Positions 6,396 through 17,456 of a DNA stretch of 34,192 bases are shown here, piece by piece; position 1 is the stretch's first letter; each line of letters starts with the position of its first letter. Under the pieces are notes generated by a model. That model ran no database searches. It was given only the letters and a program-made list of their open reading frames with translations, and was not told the DNA's origin. The position numbers and the translations under genes are program-made. This stretch comes from Streptomyces sp. NP-1717. GTDB lineage: Bacteria; Actinomycetota; Actinomycetes; Streptomycetales; Streptomycetaceae. The stretch lies in NCBI RefSeq assembly GCF_022695985.1, contig NZ_JAAPBF010000061.1:1-34192 (forward strand), written 5' to 3'.

Positions 6396-8198
6396 GTGGC
6401 AGCACCTCAGAAGGGCCGAAGGCAGACGGGGGCCCCGGGAAAGCCGGGGCGCACCCTGATTCTGTTCCTGATCGCGATGATCGCCCTCGTCGGAGGGATG
6501 TTCGGGGCCGGCGAGCTCACGCCGCGCCTCGGCATCGACCTCGCCGGTGGTACGACCATCACGCTCAAGGCCAAGAGCTCGCCCGGCCAGGCGAACGCGG
6601 TCAACGAGACCAACATGAACACCGCGGTCGGCATCATCGAGCGTCGTGTGAATGGTCTCGGCGTTCAGGAGGCCGAGGTTCAGACCCAGGGATCCGACAA
6701 CATCATTGTCAACATCCCCAAGGGCACGAACTCCCAGCAGGCTCGTGAGCAGGTCGGCACCACCGCCCAGCTGTACTTCCGGCCGGTCCTGACCCTCGGC
6801 CCGGGTGACCCCGCCGCGCAGCAGCCGCCGCCGGACGCCAGCCCGGCCCCGAGCGCCGATTCGTCGAAGAGCCCCAGCCCCTCGGGCGGCGACAAGGACG
6901 GCGACAAGCCGGACAAGGAGTCGGCGGACCCGCCGGCGGCCGAGGCTCCCAGCGCCTCCGAGACGACCCAGGGCCGAGCCCTGACGGAGGACCTGAAGGC
7001 CGACGCGACGCCCACGCCGTCCGGCTCCGGGAAGCCCGACCCCTCCGGCAGCCCGTCGGCCAGCGAGCCCGCGACGCCGCCGGCCGACCCCGCGACCGAG
7101 AAGCTCCAGGCCGATTTCGTCGCGCTCGACTGCACGAACGAGAAGGCCAGGGGCGCCCTCGGGGACAACGCGAAGCCGGGTGAGCCGACGCTCGCCTGCG
7201 GTGAGAACGACGGAGTCTGGGAGAAGTACATCCTCGGCCCCGCCGAGGTGGGCGGCAAGGACGTCGACGACGCCAACGCCACCATCAACCAGCAGACCGG
7301 CCAGTGGATCGTCCAGATGGACTTCACGGGCGGTGGCTCGAAGAAGTTCCAGTCGATCACCAGCAAGCTCTCGCAGCAGCAGGCCCCGCAGAACCAGTTC
7401 GCCATCGTCCTCGACGGTGAGGTCGTCTCGGCGCCCTCGGTGCGCCAGACGCTGAGCGCCAACGCCGAGATCTCCGGCAACTTCACCCAGGAGTCCGCGC
7501 AGGACCTGGGCAACATCCTGTCGTACGGCGCCCTCCCGCTCACCTTCCAGGAGGAGACCGTCACCACGGTCACCGCCGCGCTCGGCGGTGAGCAGCTGGA
7601 GGCCGGTCTGATCGCCGGCGCCATCGGTCTCGCCCTGGTGATCATCTACCTGGTGCTCTACTACCGGGGTCTCGCGCTCATCGCCATCGTCAGCCTCCTG
7701 GCCTCGGCGGTCATGACGTACGCGATCATGACCCTGCTCGGACCGGGTATCGGCTTCGCCCTCAACCTCCCCGCGGTGTGTGGTGCGATCGTTGCGATCG
7801 GTATCACGGCGGACTCGTTCATCGTGTACTTCGAACGCATCCGTGACGAGATCAGAGAGGGCCGTACGCTCCGGCCCGCCGTCGAACGCGCCTGGCCGAG
7901 GGCCCGGCGCACGATCCTGGTCTCCGACTTCGTGTCGTTCCTCGCCGCGGCCGTGCTGTTCACCGTCACCGTCGGCAAGGTCCAGGGCTTCGCGTTCACG
8001 CTCGGCCTGACCACGCTGCTCGACGTCGTCGTCGTGTTCTTCTTCACGAAGCCGATAATGACGCTGCTCGCCCGCACGAAGTTCTTCTCGGGCGGTGGTT
8101 CGTGGTCCGGTCTCGACCCGAAGCGCCTCGGGGCCAAACCACCGTTGCGTCGCAGCCCCCGCCGTCTCAGCGCCCCCATCGACCCGAAGGAGGCGTGA
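6396..8198 (+). CDS. secD: Protein translocase subunit SecD
   Basis: SecD works with SecF to pull preproteins through SecYEG using the proton gradient. The 600-residue protein has a first membrane helix at about 20-38, then the family blocks LGIDLAGGTTITL, IIERRVNGLGVQEAEVQ and AIVLDGEVVSAPSV in the extracytoplasmic P1 region. Five further membrane helices run from about 400 to 560, with the conserved AIGITADSFIVYFERIRDE in the fourth. A roughly 100-residue Pro/Ser/Asp/Lys-rich insertion (about 135-235) interrupts P1 and has no counterpart in the E. coli protein. GTG at 6396 follows GGGAGA at 6381-6386. secF starts two bases after the stop codon. Confidence 0.97.
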   Translation: MAAPQKGRRQTGAPGKPGRTLILFLIAMIALVGGMFGAGELTPRLGIDLAGGTTITLKAKSSPGQANAVNETNMNTAVGIIERRVNGLGVQEAEVQTQGSDNIIVNIPKGTNSQQAREQVGTTAQLYFRPVLTLGPGDPAAQQPPPDASPAPSADSSKSPSPSGGDKDGDKPDKESADPPAAEAPSASETTQGRALTEDLKADATPTPSGSGKPDPSGSPSASEPATPPADPATEKLQADFVALDCTNEKARGALGDNAKPGEPTLACGENDGVWEKYILGPAEVGGKDVDDANATINQQTGQWIVQMDFTGGGSKKFQSITSKLSQQQAPQNQFAIVLDGEVVSAPSVRQTLSANAEISGNFTQESAQDLGNILSYGALPLTFQEETVTTVTAALGGEQLEAGLIAGAIGLALVIIYLVLYYRGLALIAIVSLLASAVMTYAIMTLLGPGIGFALNLPAVCGAIVAIGITADSFIVYFERIRDEIREGRTLRPAVERAWPRARRTILVSDFVSFLAAAVLFTVTVGKVQGFAFTLGLTTLLDVVVVFFFTKPIMTLLARTKFFSGGGSWSGLDPKRLGAKPPLRRSPRRLSAPIDPKEA

Positions 8199-8199
8199 G

Positions 8200-9339
8200 A
8201 TGTCTCGACTCGGCGATCTCGGCGCCCGGCTCTACCGCGGCGAAGTCGGTTACGACTTCGTCGGGAAGCGCAAGTTCTGGTACGCGATCTCGATCCTCAT
8301 CACCATCGCGGCCATCGCGGGCCTCGCGGTGCGCGGGCTCAACATGGGCATCGAGTTCAAGGGCGGTGCCGTCTTCAACACCCCGAAGACGAGCATCTCC
8401 GTGGCGGCGGCGCAGGACCACGCGGAAGAGGCCTCCGGCCACGACGCGATCGTCCAGAAGCTCGGCAACGGCGGACTGCGCATCCAGGTCACCGAGCTGA
8501 ACACGGCACAGGCCGACAAGGTCCAGGCCCAGCTCTCCAAGGACCTGAACATCCCCCAGGAGAAGATCAACGCCGACCTGGTCGGTCCGAGCTGGGGCAA
8601 GCAGATCGCCAACAAGGCGTGGATGGGTCTCGGGATCTTCATGATCCTGGTGGTGATCTATCTCGCGATCGCCTTCGAGTGGCGCATGGCGGTCGCCGCG
8701 CTGATCGCCCTGATCCACGACCTCACGATCACGGTCGGTGTGTACGCCCTGGTCGGCTTCGAGGTCACCCCGGGTACGGTGATCGGTCTGCTGACCATTC
8801 TCGGTTACTCCCTCTACGACACGGTGGTGGTCTTCGACAGCCTCAAGGAGGGGTCGAAGGACATCACCAAGCAGACGCGCTTCACCTACAGCGAGGTCGC
8901 CAACCGCAGCATCAACTCGACCCTGGTGCGTTCCATCAACACCACCGTGGTCGCGCTGCTGCCGGTCGCCGGTCTGCTGTTCATCGGTGGCGGTGTCCTC
9001 GGCGCCGGCATGCTGAACGACATCTCGCTGTCGCTGTTCGTCGGCCTCGCCGCCGGCGCGTACTCGTCGATCTTCATCGCCACTCCGCTGGTCGCCGACC
9101 TCAAGGAGCGCGAGCCGTCGATCAGGGCGCTGAAGAAGCGGGTCCTCGCCAAGCGCAAGGCCGCCGCGGCCAAGGGCGAGGCGCCCGACTTCTCGGACGA
9201 GAGCCCGGACGAGCCGAGGGGTGCGGAGCCGGAGGACGGTGAGCCCTCGGAGCGGGACATCCCGCCCGCCGCCGTCGTCGCGGGTCCCCGCGGTCACGGC
9301 GGCCGTGGCCGCGGCCGTCCGTCGGGGAAGCGTCGATGA
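8200..9339 (+). CDS. secF: Protein translocase subunit SecF
   Basis: SecF is the partner of SecD in the Sec accessory complex. The 379-residue protein has a first membrane helix at 27-46, the signature GIEFKGG at 50-56, and five more helices from about residue 140, including LLTILGYSLYDTVVVFD and NTTVVALLPVAGLLFIGG. The last 60-70 residues form a charged cytoplasmic tail ending in a Gly/Arg-rich stretch. ATG at 8200 is preceded by AAGGAGG at 8187-8193 with ideal spacing and lies one base after the secD stop. Longer in-frame upstream starts lie inside secD and are rejected. Its stop overlaps the apt start (ATGA). Confidence 0.97.
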   Translation: MSRLGDLGARLYRGEVGYDFVGKRKFWYAISILITIAAIAGLAVRGLNMGIEFKGGAVFNTPKTSISVAAAQDHAEEASGHDAIVQKLGNGGLRIQVTELNTAQADKVQAQLSKDLNIPQEKINADLVGPSWGKQIANKAWMGLGIFMILVVIYLAIAFEWRMAVAALIALIHDLTITVGVYALVGFEVTPGTVIGLLTILGYSLYDTVVVFDSLKEGSKDITKQTRFTYSEVANRSINSTLVRSINTTVVALLPVAGLLFIGGGVLGAGMLNDISLSLFVGLAAGAYSSIFIATPLVADLKEREPSIRALKKRVLAKRKAAAAKGEAPDFSDESPDEPRGAEPEDGEPSERDIPPAAVVAGPRGHGGRGRGRPSGKRR

Positions 9340-9881
9340 CCGACGACAGCACGAGGGAACTGCTCCTCAGCAGGATCCGTGACGTGCTCGACTATCCGAA
9401 GCCGGGCGTGACGTTCAAGGACATCACGCCGCTGCTCGCGGATCCGAAGGCGTTCACGGTGCTGACCGACGCGCTCGTGGAGCTGTCGGTGCGGCACGGC
9501 GCCACGAAGATCGTCGGCCTGGAGGCGCGCGGCTTCATCCTGGCCGCGCCGGTCGCGGTACGGGCCGGTATCGGCTTCATCCCCGTCCGCAAGGTGGGGA
9601 AGCTGCCCGGTGCGACGCTGTCGCAGGCATACGACCTGGAGTACGGCAGCGCCGAGATCGAGGTCCACGCCGAGGACCTCCAGGAGGGCGACCGCGTCAT
9701 CGTCATCGACGACGTGCTCGCCACCGGCGGCACGGCCGGGGCCTCGATCGAGCTCGTGCGCCGGGCCGGCGCCGAGGTGGTGGCCGTGGCCGTCCTGCTG
9801 GAGCTGGGTTTCCTGGGCGGCAGGGGCCGGCTGGAGCCGCATCTGCTCGGCGCTCCGCTGGAGGCACTGATCGAGGTCTGA
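9336..9881 (+). CDS. apt: Adenine phosphoribosyltransferase
   Basis: Apt salvages adenine to AMP using PRPP. The 181-residue protein is full length, with the type I PRTase PRPP loop VIVIDDVLATGGTAGA at 121-136, the N-terminal block YPKPGVTFKDITPLL, and GLEARGFI around 61-68. It overlaps secF by four bases (ATGA), so it is translated with the Sec genes although its function is unrelated. The secDF-apt-relA order is one I associate with actinobacteria. A 14-bp hairpin terminator follows. Confidence 0.97.
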   Translation: MTDDSTRELLLSRIRDVLDYPKPGVTFKDITPLLADPKAFTVLTDALVELSVRHGATKIVGLEARGFILAAPVAVRAGIGFIPVRKVGKLPGATLSQAYDLEYGSAEIEVHAEDLQEGDRVIVIDDVLATGGTAGASIELVRRAGAEVVAVAVLLELGFLGGRGRLEPHLLGAPLEALIEV

Positions 9882-9932
9882 CCCCGCCCTGTCACGGGTG
9901 ACGAGATATCGCCGTGACGAAATACGGCATAA

Positions 9933-9967
9933 GCGGACGCTCCGGGAATTCCGCCCGGAGCGTCCGC
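9933..9967 (+). terminator. Terminator after apt
   Basis: A perfect 14-bp stem (9933-9946 with 9954-9967) has a 7-base loop and is followed by GTTCTCTTCTC, one of the more T-rich tails in this GC-rich window. It should end the yajC/secDF-apt transcript. The rest of the apt-relA gap (to 10156) holds a direct repeat GAGCACCGG (10062-10070 and 10077-10085) and no clear promoter. Confidence 0.8.
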
Positions 9968-10156
9968 GTTCTCTTCTCGTCGGCCCGGAATGGTTTCGCG
10001 ACCCCCCGGCAGGTGCTCCGACGAGCCAGGCGGGGGAGCGGAAGGGCGTGTGCGCGCCCGCGCGAGCACCGGTCTCGTGAGCACCGGCGCGACGGGGTCG
10101 ATACCATGGCCGTTCCGGACCTGACCGGGGGACCCGGAAACGCACGAGGAGCGCTC

Positions 10157-12787
<2,631 letters not shown>

Positions 12788-12795
12788 GACACCCG

Positions 12796-12843
12796 ACGAC
12801 GGAGCGGCCCGGCGGTGGGAACACCGCCGGGCCGCTCCGTCGT
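12796..12843. terminator. Bidirectional terminator between relA and DUF349 gene
   Basis: A perfect 22-bp stem (12796-12817 with 12822-12843) is closed by the tetraloop GGAA, which fits the stable GNRA class when read on the plus strand. It lies between the convergent relA and DUF349 genes and could terminate both. It is the longest perfect stem I found in the window. Confidence 0.88.
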
Positions 12844-12853
12844 ACGCGTGGCG

Positions 12854-14083
12854 TCAGCCGCCGAACTCCTGAAGACCCTTCAGCGCCTGGTCGAGCAGGG
12901 CCTGCCGGCCTTCGAGCTCCTTCGCGAGCTTGTCCGCCCTGGCGTTGTTGCCCGAGGCACGCGCCGTGTCGATCTGCGTGCGCAGCTTGTCGACGGCCGC
13001 CTGGAGCTGGCCCGTCAGACCCGCGGCACGCGCACGCGCCTCCGGGTTCGTACGGCGCCACTCGTTCTCCTCGGACTCCTGGAGCGCCCGCTCGACGGTC
13101 TGCATCCGGCCCTCGACACGGGGCCTGGCGTCGCGCGGCACATGCCCGACCGCCTCCCAGCGTTCGTTGAGGGCCCGGAACGCGGCGCGGGCCGCCTTCA
13201 GGTCCGTCACGGGGAGCAGCCGCTCCGCCTCGGTCGCCAGCTCCTCCTTGAGCTTCAGATTCTCCGTCTGCTCCGCGTCCCGCTCGGCGAAGACCTCACC
13301 GCGGGCGGCGAAGAAGACGTCCTGGGCACCCCGGAAGCGGTTCCACAGGTCGTCCTCGGCCTCGCGCTGCGCGCGGCCCGCGGCCTTCCACTCCGTCATC
13401 AGCTCGCGGTACCGGGCCGCCGTCCCGCCCCAGTCCGTGGAGCCCGACAGCGACTCCGCCTCGGTGACCAGCTTCTCCTTGGCCTTACGGGCCTCCTCGC
13501 GCTGCGCGTCCAGCGAGGCGAAGTGCGCCTTGCGCCGCTTGGAGAACGCCGAGCGCGCGTGCGAGAAGCGGTGCCACAGCTCGTCGTCGGACTTCCGGTC
13601 GAGCCGCGGCAGGCTCTTCCAGGTGTCCACCAGCGCGCGCAGCCGCTCACCCGCGGACCGCCACTGGTCGCTCGCCGCCAGTTCCTCGGCCTCCGCGACC
13701 AGAGCCTGCTTCGACTCACGCGCGGCGTCCGTCTGCTTGGCCTTCTGGACCTTGCGCTCCTCACGGCGCGCCTCGACCGTGGCGACGAGCCCGTCGAGAC
13801 GTGTACGCAGCGCGGCCAGATCCCCGACCGCGTGATGCTCGTCCACCTGCGTCCGCAGATGATCGATGGCGGACTGCGCGTCCTTGGCCGAGAGATCGGT
13901 GGTCTTCACCCGCCGTTCGAGAAGGCCGATCTCGACCACCAGGCCCTCGTACTTGCGCTCGAAGTAGGCCAGTGCCTCCTCGGGAGAGCCTGCCTGCCAC
14001 GATCCGACGACCTGCTCGCCCTCGGCCGTGCGCACGTACACGGTGCCTGTCTCGTCGACACGGCCCCACGGGTCGCTGCTCAC
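12854..14083 (-). CDS. DUF349 domain-containing protein
   Basis: The predicted protein is 409 residues, highly charged and almost entirely helical, with repeated units of about 70 residues that share the pattern LW.RF..A...F..R (DELWHRFSHARSAFSKRRKAHF, DDLWNRFRGAQDVFFAARGEVF and weaker copies). This is the DUF349 repeat. The N-terminus (SDPWGRVDETGTVYVRTAEG) is a short beta-type segment. The family is widespread in actinobacteria, and its molecular role is not established to my knowledge. There is no signal peptide or membrane helix, so it is cytoplasmic. GTG at 14083 is chosen because GGAGGAGG lies about 4 bases upstream. A promoter at 14216-14245 drives it, and it ends at the relA bidirectional terminator. 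Confidence 0.92.
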   Translation of the reverse strand: MSSDPWGRVDETGTVYVRTAEGEQVVGSWQAGSPEEALAYFERKYEGLVVEIGLLERRVKTTDLSAKDAQSAIDHLRTQVDEHHAVGDLAALRTRLDGLVATVEARREERKVQKAKQTDAARESKQALVAEAEELAASDQWRSAGERLRALVDTWKSLPRLDRKSDDELWHRFSHARSAFSKRRKAHFASLDAQREEARKAKEKLVTEAESLSGSTDWGGTAARYRELMTEWKAAGRAQREAEDDLWNRFRGAQDVFFAARGEVFAERDAEQTENLKLKEELATEAERLLPVTDLKAARAAFRALNERWEAVGHVPRDARPRVEGRMQTVERALQESEENEWRRTNPEARARAAGLTGQLQAAVDKLRTQIDTARASGNNARADKLAKELEGRQALLDQALKGLQEFGG

Positions 14084-14215
14084 AGCGCCTCCTCCACCTG
14101 ATGCCTGCGAGGGGTGCCCCCCGGGCATCGTCCACAGTTTCCTGGACGGGCCTCGCCCGCCTTCCGCGACGCGAAAGCCGATCCGCCGAAGCCGATCCGC
14201 GCGCCGCACAACGCC

Positions 14216-14245
14216 AATCTAGGTGACCGGCGGCCCGGCTGTCCG
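14216..14245 (-). promoter_or_regulatory. Promoter for the DUF349 gene
   Basis: On the minus strand CGGACA (14240-14245) and TAGATT (14216-14221) are separated by 18 bases. The -10 is good and the -35 keeps the GACA half of TTGACA. The expected start is near 14209, giving a leader of about 125 bases. The 248-bp gap also contains an inverted repeat GGTGACCGG (14222-14230) and CCGGTCACC (14318-14326). Confidence 0.5.
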
Positions 14246-14283
14246 CACTCCGCACGGCCGAAATTCGCGGGGTCCGGCAGCGG

Positions 14284-14299
14284 GGCGCTCCGAGGCGCC
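14284..14299 (-). terminator. Weak hairpin after the cyclophilin gene
   Basis: A 5-bp GC stem (14284-14288 with 14295-14299) with a 6-base loop lies about 30 bases past the stop of the minus-strand cyclophilin gene. It is short and has no T run. It is the best terminator candidate between the two minus-strand genes. Confidence 0.3.
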
Positions 14300-14331
14300 G
14301 AGCCATGGGCCGCGCCACCGGTCACCTGCGC

Positions 14332-15120
14332 TCATGTCTTGTCGACGGTGCCCTTCTCGATCGTGACGGTCTTCTTCGGCGCACCGTCACCCTTGTTGTC
14401 ACCGGTGACACCGCCCGCCGCGACGGCCTTCACGGTCTTCAGACCGTCGGCGTCCATCGTCCCGAACGGGGTGTACGAGGGAGGGAGCTTGGTGTCCTTC
14501 CACACGAGGAAGAACTGGCTGCCACCACTGTTCGGCTGGCCGGTATTCGCCATCGCCACGGCCCCCGCGGGGTAGGTCACCGCGCCGTCCGCGGCGGGCT
14601 TGCCGAGGGCGTCCAGGTTCTCGTCCGCGATCGTGTAGCCGGGACCGCCCGTGCCGTCGCCCTTGGGGTCGCCGCACTGGAGCACGAAGATGTTCTCCGT
14701 GGTCAGGCGGTGGCACTTGGTGCCGTCGAAGAACTTCTTGTCGGCGAGCGACTTGAAGGAGTTCACCGTCTCGGGCGTCTTCGCCGCGTCCATCTTGATA
14801 CCGATGTCGCCCTGGTTGGTCTTGAGCGACATCGTGTACTCGGCCTTGGCGTCGATCGTCATCTTCGGCCCGGCGGGCTTGCTCTCGCTCGGCGACGGCG
14901 GCGCCGACGGGTTGTCCGCCGCGGTGTCCTTCTTGCCGCCGTCGTCCGTCAGACCCGCGATGGCGTACGCGCCGCCGCCCGCCGCCACCACGACGGCCAG
15001 CGCCGCGGCGATGACCGCGTTACGGCGCCGGGCCTTGTTGCGACTCTCCGCCCGGCGCTGCTGCTGCCGCTCGAACTTCTCCCTGGCAAGCTGGCGCCGG
15101 CGCTGCTCGCTGTTGACCAC
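14332..15120 (-). CDS. Membrane-anchored cyclophilin-type peptidyl-prolyl isomerase
   Basis: The 262-residue protein starts with a very basic cytoplasmic segment (QRRRQLAREKFERQQQRR), then one membrane helix at about 35-56, a Ser/Pro/Lys-rich linker, and a cyclophilin domain from about residue 95 to the end. The domain keeps FFDGTKCHRL, GDPKGDGTGGPGY, VAMANTGQPNSGGSQFF and the late PFGTM block, including the Arg, Gln and Phe of the active site. It should catalyse cis-trans isomerisation of X-Pro bonds outside the membrane, on exported proteins. GTG at 15120 follows GAGGAG with 8-base spacing. A longer in-frame start at 15198 has no ribosome-binding site. It is divergent from the metallo-hydrolase gene at 15312. 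Confidence 0.93.
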   Translation of the reverse strand: MVNSEQRRRQLAREKFERQQQRRAESRNKARRRNAVIAAALAVVVAAGGGAYAIAGLTDDGGKKDTAADNPSAPPSPSESKPAGPKMTIDAKAEYTMSLKTNQGDIGIKMDAAKTPETVNSFKSLADKKFFDGTKCHRLTTENIFVLQCGDPKGDGTGGPGYTIADENLDALGKPAADGAVTYPAGAVAMANTGQPNSGGSQFFLVWKDTKLPPSYTPFGTMDADGLKTVKAVAAGGVTGDNKGDGAPKKTVTIEKGTVDKT

Positions 15121-15237
15121 CGGGTCGTCTCCTCGTGTCTTCGTGGGCCCTGTCGGGCGTGGTGCCGAGGCGGTGCTGAGGGCGGTGCTCGGAACCACGT
15201 CCCATGAACGCCTGACTAGCCCCGTACGGTATATGGG

Positions 15238-15268
15238 TTACCTGTGTAATGAGGAGCGCCGGTAGGCT
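15238..15268 (+). promoter_or_regulatory. Candidate promoter for the metallo-hydrolase/hisS genes
   Basis: TTACCT (15238-15243) and TAGGCT (15263-15268) are 19 bases apart, 44 bases before the GTG at 15312. The -10 is of a common Streptomyces form. The -35 is poor and the spacing long, so this is tentative. Confidence 0.35.
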
Positions 15269-15311
15269 CTGATCTGCTGCAATCTCCCGACGGACGACAT
15301 TTAGGACGATC

Positions 15312-16025
15312 GTGCTTATTGCCGGGTTCCCGGCCGGGGCCTGGGGGACCAACTGTTATCTGGTCGCCCCCGCTGCGGGCGAGGAGTGCGTGATCATCGA
15401 CCCCGGCCACCAGGCCACCGAGGGCGTCGCCGAGACGATCGCCAAACACCGCCTCAAGCCCGTGGCCGTCATCCTCACCCACGGCCACATCGACCATGTC
15501 GCGTCGGTCGTCCCCGTGTGCGGCGCCCATGGCGTGCCCGCGTGGATCCACCCGTCGGACCGGTACATGATGAGCGACCCCGAGAAGGCCCTCGGCCGCT
15601 CCATCGGGATGCCGCTCATGGGCGAGCTGACCGTGGGGGAGCCCGACGACGTCAAGGAACTGGGTGACGGCGCGGAGCTGGAGCTGGCGGGCCTGCGCCT
15701 CGGCGTCGCGCACGCGCCCGGCCATACGAAGGGGTCGGTGACCTTCAGGGTGCCCGAGGCCGCGGACATCCCGTCCGTCCTCTTCTCGGGCGACCTGCTG
15801 TTCGCCGGCTCCGTCGGACGCACGGACCTGCCCGGCGGCGACCCGGCCGAGATGCTCGAATCGCTGGGCCGTGTGTGCCTGCCGCTCGACGATTCGACCG
15901 TGGTGCTGTCCGGCCACGGCCCCCAGACGACCATCGGCCGGGAGCGAGCCACCAACCCGTATCTGCGCGAGGTGGCCGCCGGCTACGGAAGCGGCGAGAG
16001 CGCCGCTCCGCGACGAGGAATGTGA
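15312..16025 (+). CDS. Metallo-beta-lactamase fold hydrolase, glyoxalase II-like
   Basis: The 237-residue protein is an MBL-fold metallohydrolase. The metal motif THGHIDH sits at 56-62 (H57, H59, D61, H62), with further ligands in HAPGHTKGS, FSGDLLFAGSVGR and LSGHGPQT. The pattern and length resemble the short glyoxalase II-like (YcbL) branch rather than lactamases, so a thioester hydrolase acting on a small substrate is likely, but the substrate cannot be read from sequence. GTG at 15312 follows TTTAGGACG. hisS starts 13 bases after the stop and has no strong promoter of its own, so the two probably share a transcript. This pairing is common in actinobacteria. Confidence 0.92.
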   Translation: MLIAGFPAGAWGTNCYLVAPAAGEECVIIDPGHQATEGVAETIAKHRLKPVAVILTHGHIDHVASVVPVCGAHGVPAWIHPSDRYMMSDPEKALGRSIGMPLMGELTVGEPDDVKELGDGAELELAGLRLGVAHAPGHTKGSVTFRVPEAADIPSVLFSGDLLFAGSVGRTDLPGGDPAEMLESLGRVCLPLDDSTVVLSGHGPQTTIGRERATNPYLREVAAGYGSGESAAPRRGM

Positions 16026-16038
16026 CGCAGCGAACCCC

Positions 16039-17301
16039 ATGAACACCTTTCAGGCCCCCAAGGGCACCTACGACCTGCTTCCGCCGGACTCCGCCGTGTT
16101 CCTCGCGGTGCGCGAGGCGATCTCCGCACCGCTGAAGAACTCCGGTTACGGCTACATCGAGACGCCCGGCTTCGAGGACGTCGAACTCTTCGCGCGCGGT
16201 GTCGGCGAGTCCACCGACATCGTCACCAAGGAGATGTACACCCTCACCACCAAGGGCGGCTCCGAGCTGGCGCTGCGCCCCGAGGGCACGGCCTCCGTAC
16301 TGCGCGCGGCGCTGGAGGCGAACCTGCACAAGGCGGGCAACCTCCCCGTCAAGCTCTGGTACTCGGGCTCGTACTACCGCTACGAGCGCCCGCAGAAGGG
16401 CCGCTACCGCCACTTCTCGCAGGTCGGCGCGGAGGCCATCGGCGCCGAGGACCCGGCGCTCGACGCCGAGCTCATCATCCTCGCCGACCAGGCCTACCGC
16501 TCACTCGGGCTGCGCGGCTTCCGCATCCTGCTGAACTCCCTGGGCGACAAGGAGTGCCGCCCCGTCTACCGGGAGGCGCTCCAGACGTTCCTGCGCGACC
16601 TCGACCTGGACGACGACACCCGCCGGCGCATCGAGATCAACCCCCTGCGGGTCCTCGACGACAAGCGCCCCGACGTCCGGCGGCAGCTCACCGGCGCCCC
16701 GAAGCTGCGCGACTACCTCTGCGAGGCGTGCCGGGCGTACCACGCGCAGGTGCGCGATCTGCTGACCGCGGCGGGTGTCGCGTACGAGGACGACGAACGG
16801 CTCGTACGGGGCCTGGACTACTACACCCGCACGACCTTCGAGTTCGTCCACGACGGCCTCGGCGCGCAGTCCGCGGTCGGCGGCGGCGGGCGCTACGACG
16901 GGCTCTCGGAGATGATCGGCGGCCCCGCGCTGCCGTCCGTCGGCTGGGCGCTCGGTGTGGACCGTACGGTGCTGGCGCTGGAGGCCGAGGGCATCACCCT
17001 CCAACTCCCGCCCGCCACCAGCGTGTTCGCGGTGCCGCTCGGCGAGGAGGCACGCCGGCTGCTGTTCGGCGTGGTCACCGAGCTGCGCCGGGCCGGGGTC
17101 GCGGCCGACTTCGCCTACGGCGGCAAGGGACTCAAGGGCGCCATGAAGAACGCCAACCGCTCGGGCGCGCGGTTCACGATCGTCGCCGGTGAGCGTGATC
17201 TCGCCGAGGGCGTCGCCCAGGTCAAGGACATGGAGAGCGGCGAGCAGAAGCCCGTACCGCTCGACGCACTGGTGGCCGACCTCACGGCGAAGCTCGCCTG
17301 A
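16039..17301 (+). CDS. hisS: Histidyl-tRNA synthetase
   Basis: HisRS charges tRNA-His in the cytoplasm. The 420-residue class II synthetase shows motif 2 (YRYERPQKGRYRHFSQVGAE, about 114-133), the HisRS-specific LVRGLDYYTRTTFEF and AVGGGGRYDGL blocks, motif 3 (GWALGVDRTVLALE) and a C-terminal anticodon-binding domain (from about 330). The ATG at 16039 matches the usual N-terminus (FQAPKGTYDLLPPD). Its ribosome-binding site is weak, with GAGG about 20 bases upstream, which suggests coupling to the preceding hydrolase gene. A strong terminator follows. Confidence 0.98.
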   Translation: MNTFQAPKGTYDLLPPDSAVFLAVREAISAPLKNSGYGYIETPGFEDVELFARGVGESTDIVTKEMYTLTTKGGSELALRPEGTASVLRAALEANLHKAGNLPVKLWYSGSYYRYERPQKGRYRHFSQVGAEAIGAEDPALDAELIILADQAYRSLGLRGFRILLNSLGDKECRPVYREALQTFLRDLDLDDDTRRRIEINPLRVLDDKRPDVRRQLTGAPKLRDYLCEACRAYHAQVRDLLTAAGVAYEDDERLVRGLDYYTRTTFEFVHDGLGAQSAVGGGGRYDGLSEMIGGPALPSVGWALGVDRTVLALEAEGITLQLPPATSVFAVPLGEEARRLLFGVVTELRRAGVAADFAYGGKGLKGAMKNANRSGARFTIVAGERDLAEGVAQVKDMESGEQKPVPLDALVADLTAKLA

Positions 17302-17314
17302 CCACACGGGACGA

Positions 17315-17356
17315 CGGAGAGGCCCCGGACACCACCGAGTGCCCGGGGCCTCTCCG
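17315..17356 (+). terminator. Terminator after hisS
   Basis: A 14-bp perfect stem (17315-17328 with 17343-17356), then one mismatch and three more pairs, closes a 6-base loop. It sits 13 bases after the hisS stop. The rest of the 155-bp gap before the VKOR gene has no convincing promoter, although CAGAAT at 17402-17407 could be a -10. Confidence 0.82.
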
Positions 17357-17456
17357 CACCTCCTTATGTCCATCGAACGGTGGATACGGGCACGGGTGCG
17401 GCAGAATGGCTGAGCCCTCTGCTTCAGGTGCAGGCCACGAGTGATGGAACGGCGAT

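Noticed and set aside
9489..9512. TGTCGGTG inside apt as a third damage-type promoter
   Set aside because: The -10 position 8 bases downstream does not fit TANNNT and the site is within a coding region.
15245..15311. T-box or other riboswitch upstream of the hydrolase-hisS genes
   Set aside because: The leader is short, lacks the T-box TGGN bulge sequence and terminator/antiterminator pair, and shows no known riboswitch core.
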